Source of the DNA: Nannocystis punicea
Lineage (GTDB): Bacteria; Myxococcota_A; Polyangia; Nannocystales; Nannocystaceae
Length of the DNA stretch: 64,000 nt
Assembly (NCBI RefSeq): GCF_026965555.1
Contig: NZ_CP114040.1
Span: forward strand, 1,798,001-1,862,000
Reading direction: 5' to 3'
Shown here: positions 26,180 through 34,919 of the stretch, piece by piece
Layout: each line of letters opens with the position of its first letter
Numbering within the stretch: the stretch's first letter is position 1
Position numbers and translations under genes: made by a program
The notes under the pieces: generated by a model
What the model was told of the DNA's origin: nothing
Database searches by the model: none
Seen by the model: only the letters and a program-made list of their open reading frames with translations

Positions 26180-26964
26180 TGATGGCGGAGCAGCAACCAG
26201 CGATCACGCTCGAGAGGGTCTGCAAGTCCTTCGGGAACAACCGCGTCCTGCACGAGGTGTCGCTGGTGCTGCCGGCCGGGAAGATCCTGGTGATGCTGGG
26301 GCCGTCGGGCACGGGCAAGTCGGTGCTGCTGCGCTGCCTGGTCGGCCTGATGAAGCCGGACTCGGGCCGGATTTTCGTCGAGGGCCAGGACATCACCGCG
26401 CTCGACGAGCGCCGCTCGGCCGGCCGCGAGCAGATGTTCGCGCTGCGCCGCAAGTTCGGCATGCTGTTCCAGGACGGGGCGCTGTTCGACGACATGTGCG
26501 TCGGCGACAACGTGGCGTTCCCGCTGCGCCAGCACGCGAAGATGTCGGAGCGGCAGATCGCGGAGCGGGTCGCGGAGGATCTGGAGCGGGTCGGCCTGAA
26601 GAACGTGCAGCGCAAGATGCCGGCGGAGCTGAGCGGCGGGATGCGCAAGCGGGTGGCGTTCGCCCGGGCGATCGCGCTGCGGCCGAGGATCGTGCTGTGC
26701 GACGAGCCGTCGTCGGGCCTCGACCCGGTGATGTCGGCGACGCTCGACGAGCTCATCCTCGATCTGCACCGCTCGCTGAACATGACCTTCGTGGTCATCA
26801 GCCACGACACCGCCGAGGCGCGCACGATCGCCGATTACATCGGACTGCTTTATAAGGGCGAGCTGCAGGAGTTCGGACCGAAGGAGCAGGTGCTCCGCTC
26901 GAGCCGACTGGCCATCAATCAGTTCTTCGACCGATCCACGGACGGGCCGATCCAGGTCCTGTGA
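26179..26964 (+). CDS. mlaF: MlaF-like ABC transporter ATPase for lipid transport
   Basis: A 261-residue ATPase that powers the lipid transporter. Walker A GPSGTGKS is at 41-48; the Q-loop is in GMLFQDGALFDDM, typical of the Mkl/MlaF group; the signature is LSGGMRKRVAFARA, Walker B VLCDEP, and the switch His is in VVISHD. Two ATGs lie in tandem at the start (26179 and 26182); the first overlaps the stop of the upstream permease gene. The MCE gene follows after 9 bp, making a four-gene operon. Confidence 0.92.
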   Translation: MMAEQQPAITLERVCKSFGNNRVLHEVSLVLPAGKILVMLGPSGTGKSVLLRCLVGLMKPDSGRIFVEGQDITALDERRSAGREQMFALRRKFGMLFQDGALFDDMCVGDNVAFPLRQHAKMSERQIAERVAEDLERVGLKNVQRKMPAELSGGMRKRVAFARAIALRPRIVLCDEPSSGLDPVMSATLDELILDLHRSLNMTFVVISHDTAEARTIADYIGLLYKGELQEFGPKEQVLRSSRLAINQFFDRSTDGPIQVL

Positions 26965-26973
26965 GGTGAAGCC

Positions 26974-28008
26974 ATGAACACGCGCTACCTAACCCTGGCA
27001 ATCTTCGTCACCGCGACCCTGGCCGCGCTCGCGGGGCTGGCGTGGACGCTCGGCGCGTTGCCCAAGGCGGGCCACCACTATCGCCTCCACCTCGACGACG
27101 CCGGCGGGCTGGTCGAGGGCAACGCGGTCCGCATCGCAGGGGTGCAGATCGGGCAGATCCAGAAGATCGGGATCGACGGCAACCGGGCGCTGCTCGAGCT
27201 GCGCATCAACCCGGAGGTGCCGATCTTCGCCGAGACGTGCGCGTCGCCGCAGATGAAGGGCCTGCTCGGCGAGAAGTTCCTGCAGCTGCGCCAGCCGGAC
27301 ACCGGGACGCCGCTGCCCGCGGGCTCGGAGATCCCGTGCGTCGATCCGAGCGTCGACATCGGCGAGGCGCTCAACGCGATGAACGGCGTGGTCGAGGGCG
27401 ACGAGGCGCTCTACGGCCACGTGGTCCGGATCGTCAAGCGCGTCGACACCCTGACGAAGGCGCTCGACGAGGGCGGCCTGCCCAGCGAGCGGCTCGACCG
27501 CATGCTCGGCGAGGTCGAGACGATGCTGACCGACGCGAAGGCGATGCTGGCCGAGAACCGCGAGGACCTGCGCGCGATCGTCAAGGCGACCCGCGCTCAC
27601 CTCGAGAACCCGAACGTCGGGCGCCTCATCGACCGCGGGGCGTCGCTGGTGACGACCCTCGAGCAGAAGGCGCCAGGGTTGCTGACGAAGGTCGACAGCC
27701 TGCTGAACGACGGCTCGGAGCTGCTCGCCAAGGGCGAGAAGATCATCGACGCGGTCGACCCGGCCAAGGTCGAGTCGATGATGGCCGACGGCGGCGCGGC
27801 GGTGAAGAACCTGCGCAAGATCAGCGAGGAGTTCCAGGGCGTCGGCAAGGCGGTGATGCCGATGTTCAAAGATCTGGCGACGATCGCCCACCGCGGCGCG
27901 GCCATCAACGAGGAGCTCATCCGCAAATTCTTCCAGATCGAGGGCTTCCGCGTGCGCCTCGGCGTGCCGTACGGCGTGCGGGGCAAGGTCGAGAAGCTCG
28001 AGGAGTAG
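26974..28008 (+). CDS. MlaD-like MCE-domain lipid-binding protein
   Basis: A 344-residue periplasmic protein anchored by one N-terminal helix (about residues 5-28). The MCE domain spans about 33-115 (LDDAGGLVEGNAVRIAGVQIGQI...LGEKFLQLR). MCE rings carry lipids between membranes. Unlike E. coli MlaD (about 180 residues), a long helical C-terminal region (about 150-320) is present, which could form a needle or tunnel like PqiB/YebT or mycobacterial Mce proteins. Two cysteines flank the end of the MCE domain (ETCASP, IPCVD) and may pair. GAGGTGA lies just upstream of the ATG. Last gene of the operon. Confidence 0.9.
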   Translation: MNTRYLTLAIFVTATLAALAGLAWTLGALPKAGHHYRLHLDDAGGLVEGNAVRIAGVQIGQIQKIGIDGNRALLELRINPEVPIFAETCASPQMKGLLGEKFLQLRQPDTGTPLPAGSEIPCVDPSVDIGEALNAMNGVVEGDEALYGHVVRIVKRVDTLTKALDEGGLPSERLDRMLGEVETMLTDAKAMLAENREDLRAIVKATRAHLENPNVGRLIDRGASLVTTLEQKAPGLLTKVDSLLNDGSELLAKGEKIIDAVDPAKVESMMADGGAAVKNLRKISEEFQGVGKAVMPMFKDLATIAHRGAAINEELIRKFFQIEGFRVRLGVPYGVRGKVEKLEE

Positions 28009-28202
28009 CGAGCGGGTCGCGGGAGCCGTGCGGGCGGGTCGTCCGGACGCATGGCTTTCAGGACAGGTTGCGGCCGAGCGCGCGGCTGGCACGGAGCGGC
28101 CCGCGCTGCCATGCCCGAAGATGTCGCTGACGGGCAGCGGCGTATCGCGGGTCGATCCGCCTGCGGGGCGGATCTCGGCGTCGTGTGAGCGGGCCGCGGG
28201 AC

Positions 28203-29123
28203 TCAGCGCGGGCGCAGGCCGGTGCAGGCGGGGCCGGGGCCGAGGCGGTTCAGGGCGGCCTCGACCTCGTCGGCGAGCTGCTCCTTGCCGGGGTAGCGCT
28301 CGAGGTAGAGGGCGTAGGCGCAGCGGGCCTCGTCGGTGCGGGCGGCGGCCTTGAGGAGGCGGGCGAGGTCGAGGAGGGCGGCGCGGGCCGGCGGGCTGTC
28401 GGGGTGGGTGGTGACGAGGAGGTCGAGGACGCGGATGGCGGCGTCGCGGCGGCCGGCGGCCAGCAGGGCGTCGGCGTGGCGGGCGAGCTCGGACGGGCTG
28501 GCCTTCGGGCCAGGTTCGTCGTCGAGGCCGGTCTCGGCCGGGGCGACTGCGAGCGGGGTGCGGGCGCCGTCGGGGGCGATCCACGTGGCCACGCCGGTGC
28601 TCAACACGGCCTCGGTGCGGGTGCCGGCGACGACGATGACGACCCGGCCCTGGGCGATCTCGACGGTGCCGCCGGCCGTGTCGACGCGCAGCAGCTCGGG
28701 GCCCGCGTGGGCGGCGACGGTGACGTCGTAGCGGCCGTCGCCGAGCTCGACCTGCCACTCGCCGCGCACGCCGGCCGCCGGCCCGTCCTCGGCGACCACG
28801 CGCACTGCGGCGGCCAGCGCCGGGGCGGCGACGTGGGAAGCCTCGCTGCTGACCGTTGCGACAGGTTCTAAAGTGCCTGTCCTGGAGGACATGAACGAAG
28901 GGCGCGCCCACACCAGCGCCACGGCGGCGGCGGCGGCCAGGGCGAGGCCGCCGACGAGGCGGCGACGGTCGCGGCGGCGGACCTGGAAGCCGGCGAAGAC
29001 CGCGTCCGAGCTGACCTTGAGGACAGGCGGCGGCGCGGACCGGGCGGCCTGCACCAGGCGCAGCAGCTCGGGCGAACGGACGGCGGGCTCGCCGAGGTCG
29101 GGAGGGCGAATCTCGGGGGTCAT
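28203..29123 (-). CDS. FecR-like regulator with TPR end, partner of ECF sigma factor
   Basis: A 306-residue membrane protein overlapping the sigma factor gene by 4 bp (ATGA). Residues 1-50 are cytoplasmic, the likely sigma-binding part. A membrane helix (about 55-72, VGGLALAAAAAVALVW) leads to a beta-rich region (WQVELGDGRYDVTV...GTVEIAQGRVVIVVAG) resembling FecR periplasmic domains. The C-terminal ~95 residues are TPR-like (ARHADALLAAGRRDAAIRVL, FxxYPGKEQLADEVEAAL). Such sigma/FecR/TPR pairs are common in myxobacteria and are thought to respond to envelope signals. A palindrome copy (28878-28891) lies in the spacer after the helix. Confidence 0.75.
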   Translation of the reverse strand: MTPEIRPPDLGEPAVRSPELLRLVQAARSAPPPVLKVSSDAVFAGFQVRRRDRRRLVGGLALAAAAAVALVWARPSFMSSRTGTLEPVATVSSEASHVAAPALAAAVRVVAEDGPAAGVRGEWQVELGDGRYDVTVAAHAGPELLRVDTAGGTVEIAQGRVVIVVAGTRTEAVLSTGVATWIAPDGARTPLAVAPAETGLDDEPGPKASPSELARHADALLAAGRRDAAIRVLDLLVTTHPDSPPARAALLDLARLLKAAARTDEARCAYALYLERYPGKEQLADEVEAALNRLGPGPACTGLRPR

Positions 29124-29695
29124 TCGTCCCTCCAGGGGAGCCCCAGGGCCGCGCAGAGCAGCTGCTCGGCGCGCCGGGTGCGGTAAGAGACAGTGCTGAT
29201 GGGGACGCCGAGAGCGGCCGACGCCTCGTGCAAATTCATGCCCTCGATCGCGCGGGCGACGAAGGACTCGCGCAGCTTGTCAGGCAACTCACCGAGGGCG
29301 CGATAGAGCCGCTCGCGCTGCTGCGTGGCCTCGAAGTCGGCCTCGGGGGTGGCCACGGGTTCGTCCCCGGTGCTGGCCGAGGCGATGTCCTCGCGGCGTC
29401 GGCGGCGGCGCTGGGAGTCCCACCAGTTGCGCACGCGGTTGGCGGCGATGGTGTAGAGCCAAGTGCCGAGCTGGGCGTCGCCGCGGAAGCGCCCGAGCGC
29501 CGAGAAGGCCGAGATGAAGACCTCCTGGACCAGGTCGTCGACCGACGAGGCGTCGCCGGTCATGCGGAACACCTGGCGGGCGACCCGATCCTTGTAGGCC
29601 TCGAAGATGGCCGCCTGGGCCGCCTTGTCGCCGTCCTGCGCCGCCGCCAGGACGGCAGCGCTCTCCACGTCCCTGACTGCGGCCCGCGACGTCAT
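29120..29695 (-). CDS. ECF sigma factor (RpoE-type)
   Basis: A 191-residue sigma-70 family factor of the extracytoplasmic-function class. Region 2 covers AIFEAYKDRVARQVFRM through DDLVQEVFISAF to GTWLYTIAANRVRNWW; region 4 is LGELPDKLRESFVARAIEGMNLHEASAALGVP in pieces, ending STVSYRTRRAEQLL. The linker is basic (QRRRRRR). It is translated before, and coupled to, the FecR/TPR gene, its probable regulator. A third gene upstream (29767-30621) points the same way and may belong to the unit. The ATG at 29695 gives the normal N-terminal length. Confidence 0.9.
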   Translation of the reverse strand: MTSRAAVRDVESAAVLAAAQDGDKAAQAAIFEAYKDRVARQVFRMTGDASSVDDLVQEVFISAFSALGRFRGDAQLGTWLYTIAANRVRNWWDSQRRRRRREDIASASTGDEPVATPEADFEATQQRERLYRALGELPDKLRESFVARAIEGMNLHEASAALGVPISTVSYRTRRAEQLLCAALGLPWRDE

Positions 29696-29766
29696 GGCCG
29701 GCCAGAGTGTAGCGGAGGTGAGCACGCAGCTATAGACCGCGTCGGTCGTCGCGAATCCAAGGCCGC

Positions 29767-30621
29767 TCAGCCGAAGACGACGCCGACGACGAGGCCCAAC
29801 ATCCACTGGGCCGGACCGCGCCGGATCCGCGCCCCGTGCCCGGGCACCGGCCGCGCCGGCAGGACGAGATCGACCCCGGTGCGAGCGCCGAGGAACAGGC
29901 GCCGACCGCGGTATTGCAACGTCGCGCCGATCTCCGTCGAGGACGTCCAGTCGACGCGGAAGTGGTCGCGCTCGCGGAGCCGCGAGCGCAGCGCGTGCGC
30001 GAGGACATGTCCTCCGAGCCAGATTCGCCGATCGAACAGCGGCGCGCCGGCGGCCAGTCCGCCGCCGAAGCGGAGGTGGAACAGAGACACGTCCTCGGGC
30101 GCGGCGCCCCCGAGGCCGAGGCTGGCGATCGGTTGCAGGTGCTCGCGGAGCAGCCAGGCGCCGCCCATGACGTCGATCCCGCCCTCGACCAACTTCGGGC
30201 CGGCCTCGACGCGCGGGCCGAGGCCGAGCCACCCTGAATAAGGAGGGCGGCGCGCGGGCGGTGGGGGTGTCGCAGGCTTCCCTCCACGCGGGGGGCTCGG
30301 GGCCTCATCCATGAGCAGGGTGAGACTGGCGGCGAGCTCGCGGCTGCGGTCTTCGCGGGTGGCTCCGGTGAGGACCAGTCGGCGGGTGCGTGTGGCGCCG
30401 TCGGGGCCGCGCAGGCGGACCTCGAGCGCGTCGGCGGTCGAGCCGGGTCGGACGCTGATCGTCCAGGCGTCGAGGTCGTCACCGACGCGTGCGCGCAGGC
30501 CGGTCTCGGTGAGGCGGTGATCGACTGCGTCGGTGTGCAGCTCGAGCGGGGCCGCTGCGAGGACCAGCCAGGCGACGACCGCGAGCTGAGGCGCGAGGGC
30601 CACGGGCCGCAGGAGTGCCAA
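29767..30621 (-). CDS. Exported protein, possible outer-membrane beta-barrel
   Basis: A protein of about 280 residues with an N-terminal signal-like stretch (PQLAVVAWLVLAAAPLELH). The start is uncertain: TTG at 30621, GTG at 30603 and GTG at 30681 are all in frame and none has a clear ribosome-binding site. A central beta-rich segment (DAWTISVRPGSTADALEVRLRG in part) is followed by a Pro-rich linker and a C-terminal region of alternating hydrophobic and Gly-rich strands (GWLGLGPRVEAG, SLGLGGAAPE, GATLQYRGRRLFLGARTGVD), suggesting a small barrel. It lies 71 bp upstream of the sigma factor gene on the same strand. No named family recognised. Confidence 0.6.
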   Translation of the reverse strand: MALLRPVALAPQLAVVAWLVLAAAPLELHTDAVDHRLTETGLRARVGDDLDAWTISVRPGSTADALEVRLRGPDGATRTRRLVLTGATREDRSRELAASLTLLMDEAPSPPRGGKPATPPPPARRPPYSGWLGLGPRVEAGPKLVEGGIDVMGGAWLLREHLQPIASLGLGGAAPEDVSLFHLRFGGGLAAGAPLFDRRIWLGGHVLAHALRSRLRERDHFRVDWTSSTEIGATLQYRGRRLFLGARTGVDLVLPARPVPGHGARIRRGPAQWMLGLVVGVVFG

Positions 30622-30699
30622 AATTCGCGGCGTTTGACCAGCGACGCGGCAGTCGGCGGCGAGGTGCGACAGGGAATTCACGAGGTCGTGTCGGGAAGC

Positions 30700-30909
30700 G
30701 CGAGGCGGGTGCGATGGCAGCGAGGTCAGTCGGCTGCGCGGCGGACGTGTTCGCGGCGAGGATGAAGGGAGGCGCGAGGCGGGTGCAGTCGGCTGCGCGG
30801 CGGACGTGTTCGCGGCGAGGATGAAGGGAGGCACGAGGCGGGTGCGATGGCGGCGACCCGGTGAGTGCAGTCGGCTGCGCGGCGAACGTGTTCTCAGCGA
30901 GACGATGGA
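30700..30909. repeat. Three-copy tandem repeat upstream of the 30905 gene
   Basis: Copies starting near 30700, 30774 and 30833 share CAGTCGGCTGCGCGGCG, ACGTGTTCGCGGCGAGGATG and GAGGCGGGTGCGATGGC-type blocks, with periods of 74 and 59 bp because an internal block is lost or gained. The array reaches the start codon of the downstream gene, so it must include that gene's promoter or leader. Confidence 0.7.
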
Positions 30910-31948
30910 CAGCGGCGGAGGCTCGCGGCACGCTCGCGCCGTGCCCGTCGACCGCGATCGCTGGAACGCCTGCCGCTTCGATCCTTCATCGGCGAGCGGG
31001 CACTACGAGAGTTACTTCCAGCGGGCCAACCATCCGACGCGGCCGCTGGCGTGGTGGATCCGCTACACCATGTTCTGTCCCAAAGGACAGCCGGAGGCGA
31101 CGGTCGGCGAGCTGTGGGCGATCTGGTTCGACGGCGAGCGCGGGGTCATCGCCGCGGCGAAGCAGGTGGTGCCGTGGGAGCGCTGCGCGTTCGCCCGCGA
31201 CCGCCTGGATGTGCGCGTCGGCGAGGCCACGCTCGACGACCGCGGGCTGCGCGGGGCGGCGGTCGGGGCGGCGCACGCGTTCGCGTGGGAGCTGGCGTAC
31301 ACCAGCCCGGAGCCGCCGCTGCTGCTCCTGCCGGCCAACCTCTACGGCGGCGGGTTCCCCAAGGCCAAGTCGCTGGTCGGCTCGCCGAACGCGGCGTTCA
31401 CCGGCACGATCACGGTCGACGGCGAGGCGCACGCGATCGACGGGTGGGTCGGCAGCCAGTCGCACAACTGGGGCTCTCGCCACACCGACCGTTACGCGTG
31501 GGGCCAGGTGGCCGGCTTCGACGGCGAGCCGGACAGCTTCCTCGAGTGCGCGACGGCGCGGGTGAAGCTCGGGCCGCTGTGGACGCCGCCGCTGACGCTG
31601 CTGGTGCTGCGCGTGGGCGGCGAGCAGATCGCGCTCAACTCGCTGTGGCAGGCGGCGCGGGCCCGCGGCGAGGTGGCGGTCGGCGGGGCCGAGTTCGAGT
31701 GGCGGCTCGCGTCGCAGACGCGGGGCGTCGCGGTGGAGGCGCGGATCTCGGCGCCGCGGCGGGCCTTCGTCGGGCTCGCCTACGCCAACCCGCCGGGGGG
31801 GGTCAAGACCTGCCTGAACAGCAAGATCGCCCGCTGCGAGCTGCGCGTGCGCCGGCCGGGGCACAAGCTGCTCGAGCTGCGCAGCGATCGCGCGGCCTTC
31901 GAGGTGCTGACCGACGCGACCGACCACGGCGTGCCGATCGTGGCCTGA
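30905..31948 (+). CDS. Tocopherol-cyclase / CrtC-like lipocalin-fold protein
   Basis: A 347-residue protein resembling the tocopherol cyclase / hydroxyneurosporene synthase (CrtC, AttH) superfamily, which share two lipocalin-like beta barrels. The telling motif is SQSHNWGSRHTDRYAWGQ, with HNWG at about residue 195; another is RANHPTRPLAWWIRYTMF near the N-terminus. These proteins bind or modify lipophilic compounds, but the reaction here cannot be told. The ATG at 30905 directly follows the tandem repeat. A palindrome copy (31076-31089) is translated as CPKGQ. It converges on a desaturase gene. Confidence 0.72.
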   Translation: MDSGGGSRHARAVPVDRDRWNACRFDPSSASGHYESYFQRANHPTRPLAWWIRYTMFCPKGQPEATVGELWAIWFDGERGVIAAAKQVVPWERCAFARDRLDVRVGEATLDDRGLRGAAVGAAHAFAWELAYTSPEPPLLLLPANLYGGGFPKAKSLVGSPNAAFTGTITVDGEAHAIDGWVGSQSHNWGSRHTDRYAWGQVAGFDGEPDSFLECATARVKLGPLWTPPLTLLVLRVGGEQIALNSLWQAARARGEVAVGGAEFEWRLASQTRGVAVEARISAPRRAFVGLAYANPPGGVKTCLNSKIARCELRVRRPGHKLLELRSDRAAFEVLTDATDHGVPIVA

Positions 31949-32029
31949 AGGACATGTCTGAACGGGCATGTCCGCTCGGGCATGTGCGAACGGGCATGCC
32001 CCGAAGAGCATGCCCGTGAAGACCGCGAG
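31949..32029. repeat. Cluster of decayed palindromes between convergent genes
   Basis: Five or so half-sites of the GGACATGTC / GGGCATG type occur within 80 bp (ACATGTCTGAACGGGCATG, CGCTCGGGCATGTGC, CGGGCATGCCCCGAAGAGC), alternating so that several overlapping hairpins could form. The two flanking genes end here head to head, so a bidirectional transcription-end role is possible. Confidence 0.55.
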
Positions 32030-32875
32030 CTACTGGACGCGGGCGGCGGCGCGGCGGGCCAGGACCTGGTCCATCTTGGCAGGGTTGAAGATGTTGGCCC
32101 GCTTGTGGTGGTTGGCGTGCATGTAGAGGCCGAACCAGATGCGGTTGCCGAGCCAGTAGAGGCCGTGGTCGAGGTTGACGGGCTTGTAGTCGCCGGTCGG
32201 CGAGTGGGCGTTGTGGGTGGCCCAGTTGAAGTGGGCGACGTGGACCCAGCCCACGGCCTGGGCGGGCAGCCACAGCAGGATGAACGCCTCGGGGCCGAGC
32301 AGCAGCCAGAACGCGAGGTTGAGCGGGATCATGACCGAGAAGCTGAGCACGCTGCGCAGCTGCTCGCGCCGGCGCATCTCGGGGGTGTCGCCGAACTGGT
32401 CGTAGGCCTGGTTCTGCAGCTGCTTCTCGACGTTGACGAGCATCGTCCGGGCGAGGAAGCGCCAGAAGTTGGGCATCACGTGGTGCGGGTCGCGCTCGGG
32501 GTCGTCGGAGAAGCGGTGGTGACGCTGGTGGATGATCTCCCACGAGGCGTAGCGGGTGATCACCAGGACGCCGGCGATCTCGCCGATCAGGCGGTTGATC
32601 GGCCGCGGGAAGTTGCCGTGGCAGCAGTTGTGGATGAAGACGTTGAGCAGGATGTGGACGTAGATGACGACCGGCAGCAGGGCGAGGTACCACCACTGCC
32701 ACTGGAGCAGCGGCTGCTGCCCGGTGGCGAGGATCCAGGCGTCGAGGGCGAGGAAGGCCAGCAGGTACGCGCCGTCGTAGAGGAAGTAAAACCACGGGTT
32801 CCTGCGGTACTGGACCGAGGGCTGCGCGGTGAGCCACGTGGACAGGTTGGTGGCGATGCCGGTGTGAGCGGTCAC
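32030..32875 (-). CDS. Membrane fatty acid desaturase
   Basis: A protein of 281 residues from the GTG at 32875, or 305 from an in-frame GTG at 32947; neither has a good ribosome-binding site. Membrane di-iron desaturase histidine boxes are present: HNCCH, HQRHH and HANHH, in the right order and spacing among four hydrophobic segments (FFLYDGAYLLAFLALDAW-type, LLPVVIYVHILLNVF). Other histidines (WVHVAHFNWATHNAHS) could add ligands. It should introduce double bonds or hydroxyls into acyl chains at the membrane; carotenoid-type hydroxylases share these boxes and cannot be ruled out. Divergent from a second desaturase gene. Confidence 0.85.
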   Translation of the reverse strand: MTAHTGIATNLSTWLTAQPSVQYRRNPWFYFLYDGAYLLAFLALDAWILATGQQPLLQWQWWYLALLPVVIYVHILLNVFIHNCCHGNFPRPINRLIGEIAGVLVITRYASWEIIHQRHHRFSDDPERDPHHVMPNFWRFLARTMLVNVEKQLQNQAYDQFGDTPEMRRREQLRSVLSFSVMIPLNLAFWLLLGPEAFILLWLPAQAVGWVHVAHFNWATHNAHSPTGDYKPVNLDHGLYWLGNRIWFGLYMHANHHKRANIFNPAKMDQVLARRAAARVQ

Positions 32876-32996
32876 GGTGCAGACGGGCGCGGACGGGCGC
32901 GGGGCAGGGATATCACGCGCGCCGGGGCGCGTCGAGATTGTCCCCACGCGCGTGAAGATTGAGGCCGTCCGGCGCGCGCAGTATGGTGCCGCGGCG

Positions 32997-34004
32997 ATGG
33001 CCTCTCAGGGCGAAGCCGCCGGTGCGAATCCGGCTGCGCACGGGCGCGAGCGCGAGCACCAGACCTGGCTCGTGCGCCATCCGGCGGAGTGGCGACAGGT
33101 CGGGATCGTCGGCGCGTACCTGGGCCTCCTGGGGCTGATGTACTTCGTGCCGGCGTGGCGCCACCCGCTGCCGTTCGCGCTGGCGTGCCTGCTCAGCTTC
33201 CTCAACGCGGTCGTGATCCACAATCACATGCACCGCGGGATCTTCCACTCGCACCGGCTCAACCTGATCTGGCGCGGCGTGCTCAGCTTCGGCGCGCTCT
33301 ACCCGGCCTCGGCCAACGTGCCGGCGCACAACCTGGTGCACCACCACTTCGCCGACGACGGCCAGCCCGACTGGGCCGACCCGTCGCACGTGGCGTTCCG
33401 CTGGCACCTGCTCAACCTGATCCACTTCCCCAACATCGCCGGGCCCAACACCTTCGCCGGGGTCGGCCGCTGGGCCCAGGTGACGAAGCAGCAGGGGTTC
33501 GTGCGCCAGTACACGACCGAGCTGGCGGTCGCGTTCGGGCTGACCGGCGCGGCGCTCTTGCACGACTTCTGGGGCGCGCTGCTGTTCATCGTCCTGCCGC
33601 AGCTGTACGGCGCGCGCTGCATCCTCCGCATCAACCTGATCCAGCACGACGCGACCGACCCGTCGAGCGAGTACGACCACTCGCGCAACTTCGTCGGCCG
33701 GTGGTTCAACTGGATCATGTGCAACAACGGCTACCACACGATCCACCACAACCGCGCCGGGCTGCACTGGACCGAGCTGGCCGAGGCCCACCGCCGCGAG
33801 GTCGCGCCGCGCATCGAGCCGCGCCTCGACGAGCCGAGCATGGTGCTGTACCTGCTGCGTACGTTCCTGCTGCCGCGGCGCCGGCCGGTGATGCGGGCCC
33901 GCGCCGGCGGCGAGGCCGAGCAGAGTGCCCGGGCCGAGCGGCGCGCGGCGGCCGAGCAGCAGGCGGCGCGCGAGCAGTCGGGGCCGGAAGGGGCGGCGAC
34001 GTGA
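32997..34004 (+). CDS. Membrane fatty acid desaturase, second
   Basis: A 335-residue integral membrane desaturase with histidine boxes HNHMHRGIFH, HNLVHHH and YHTIHHN, plus hydrophobic segments GIVGAYLGLLGLMYFV and FGLTGAALLHDFWG. Sequence differs widely from the divergent desaturase at 32030, so they probably act on different positions or substrates. The last ~35 residues are a charged Ala/Arg/Glu tail. Start ATG at 32997. The stop overlaps the next start (GTGA), so the following membrane-protein gene is co-translated. Confidence 0.87.
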   Translation: MASQGEAAGANPAAHGREREHQTWLVRHPAEWRQVGIVGAYLGLLGLMYFVPAWRHPLPFALACLLSFLNAVVIHNHMHRGIFHSHRLNLIWRGVLSFGALYPASANVPAHNLVHHHFADDGQPDWADPSHVAFRWHLLNLIHFPNIAGPNTFAGVGRWAQVTKQQGFVRQYTTELAVAFGLTGAALLHDFWGALLFIVLPQLYGARCILRINLIQHDATDPSSEYDHSRNFVGRWFNWIMCNNGYHTIHHNRAGLHWTELAEAHRREVAPRIEPRLDEPSMVLYLLRTFLLPRRRPVMRARAGGEAEQSARAERRAAAEQQAAREQSGPEGAAT

Positions 34005-34735
34005 CCGGCTTCCCGGCGGTGCTGGCGTACGCGGCGCTGGCGATCTTCTGGCTCAATACGGTGCTGATCGCGGCGGCCGGGTGGGGCGAGTGCGCCCGGC
34101 TGCTGCGGCGCTGGGGCGCGCGAGCGCGGGTCGGCGTGGTGGTCGAAGGGACAGGTCCCGAGGGACAGGCGGCGATCCACCGGGTGCGCCAGGTCGGCCG
34201 CTCGAAGGGCGACGCGACGATCTGGTTCCACGACCGCGCGTACGAGGGCGAGGTGCTCGGCGGGGTGGTGGCGGTCGGGTCCGAGCAGGTCGGCCTGGCC
34301 GGCGGGACGGTGTGGGTCGGGCGAGCGCGTCAACGGGCGGCGGCGGCCTGCCCCGGGCCGGAGGCGTTCGCGGCCGCCAAGCCGGCGGCGACGCGCGCGG
34401 CCGGCTGGACGCGCGCGGTCGAGGTGTCCATTCGGACAGGTGATCGAGTGTGGCTGTCCCAAGGGCCAGGCGGGCCGCTGATCGCCGACGACGACCCGCG
34501 AGGGTGGCGGCGCAAGGTCGTCGGGCTGACCGCGGCGCTGGTGGTGGGCGTCCTGGTGGTTGCGGCCTGGTGCACTGCGCTGTGCCTGTGGCCGCCGGTG
34601 TTCGGGACGGTGAGCAAGCTGGGCGCGTTGGCGACGCTGGTGGTGTTCAACCTGTTCCAGCTGTTGGGCAAGCTGCATCACGAGGCGATCCAGCCGCCGG
34701 CGACGCTGGCGTTGCGCGGGGTCTGGCGCGGCTGA
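34001..34735 (+). CDS. Membrane protein of unknown function coupled to a desaturase gene
   Basis: A 244-residue protein starting at a GTG that overlaps the desaturase stop. One hydrophobic helix lies at the N-terminus (about residues 5-25) and two near the C-terminus (VGLTAALVVGVLVVAAW and LGALATLVVFNLFQLL), enclosing a soluble beta-rich region of about 130 residues. No family recognised. Such a layout occurs in proteins that present a small cytoplasmic domain at the membrane. Two palindrome copies fall in the coding region (34154 with one mismatched end, 34425 exact). The coupling suggests a role with the desaturase. Confidence 0.7.
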   Translation: MTGFPAVLAYAALAIFWLNTVLIAAAGWGECARLLRRWGARARVGVVVEGTGPEGQAAIHRVRQVGRSKGDATIWFHDRAYEGEVLGGVVAVGSEQVGLAGGTVWVGRARQRAAAACPGPEAFAAAKPAATRAAGWTRAVEVSIRTGDRVWLSQGPGGPLIADDDPRGWRRKVVGLTAALVVGVLVVAAWCTALCLWPPVFGTVSKLGALATLVVFNLFQLLGKLHHEAIQPPATLALRGVWRG

Positions 34736-34919
34736 GGCTGCGGTGCGAGCCCGCGACTGGGCTGCGGGCGCGGCTGCTCGAGCGGCCTTGCTCGATCTCC
34801 GCCCGGGCGGCGGCGTTGCTCGCCTGTCACAAATCGGCGGCCACGGCCGCGTGCGAGCCGGTCTCGAAGGGCCCCGCGCGACTGGTGCGGGGCGATGCGC
34901 GTCGAGTAGAGTGAGGCCG

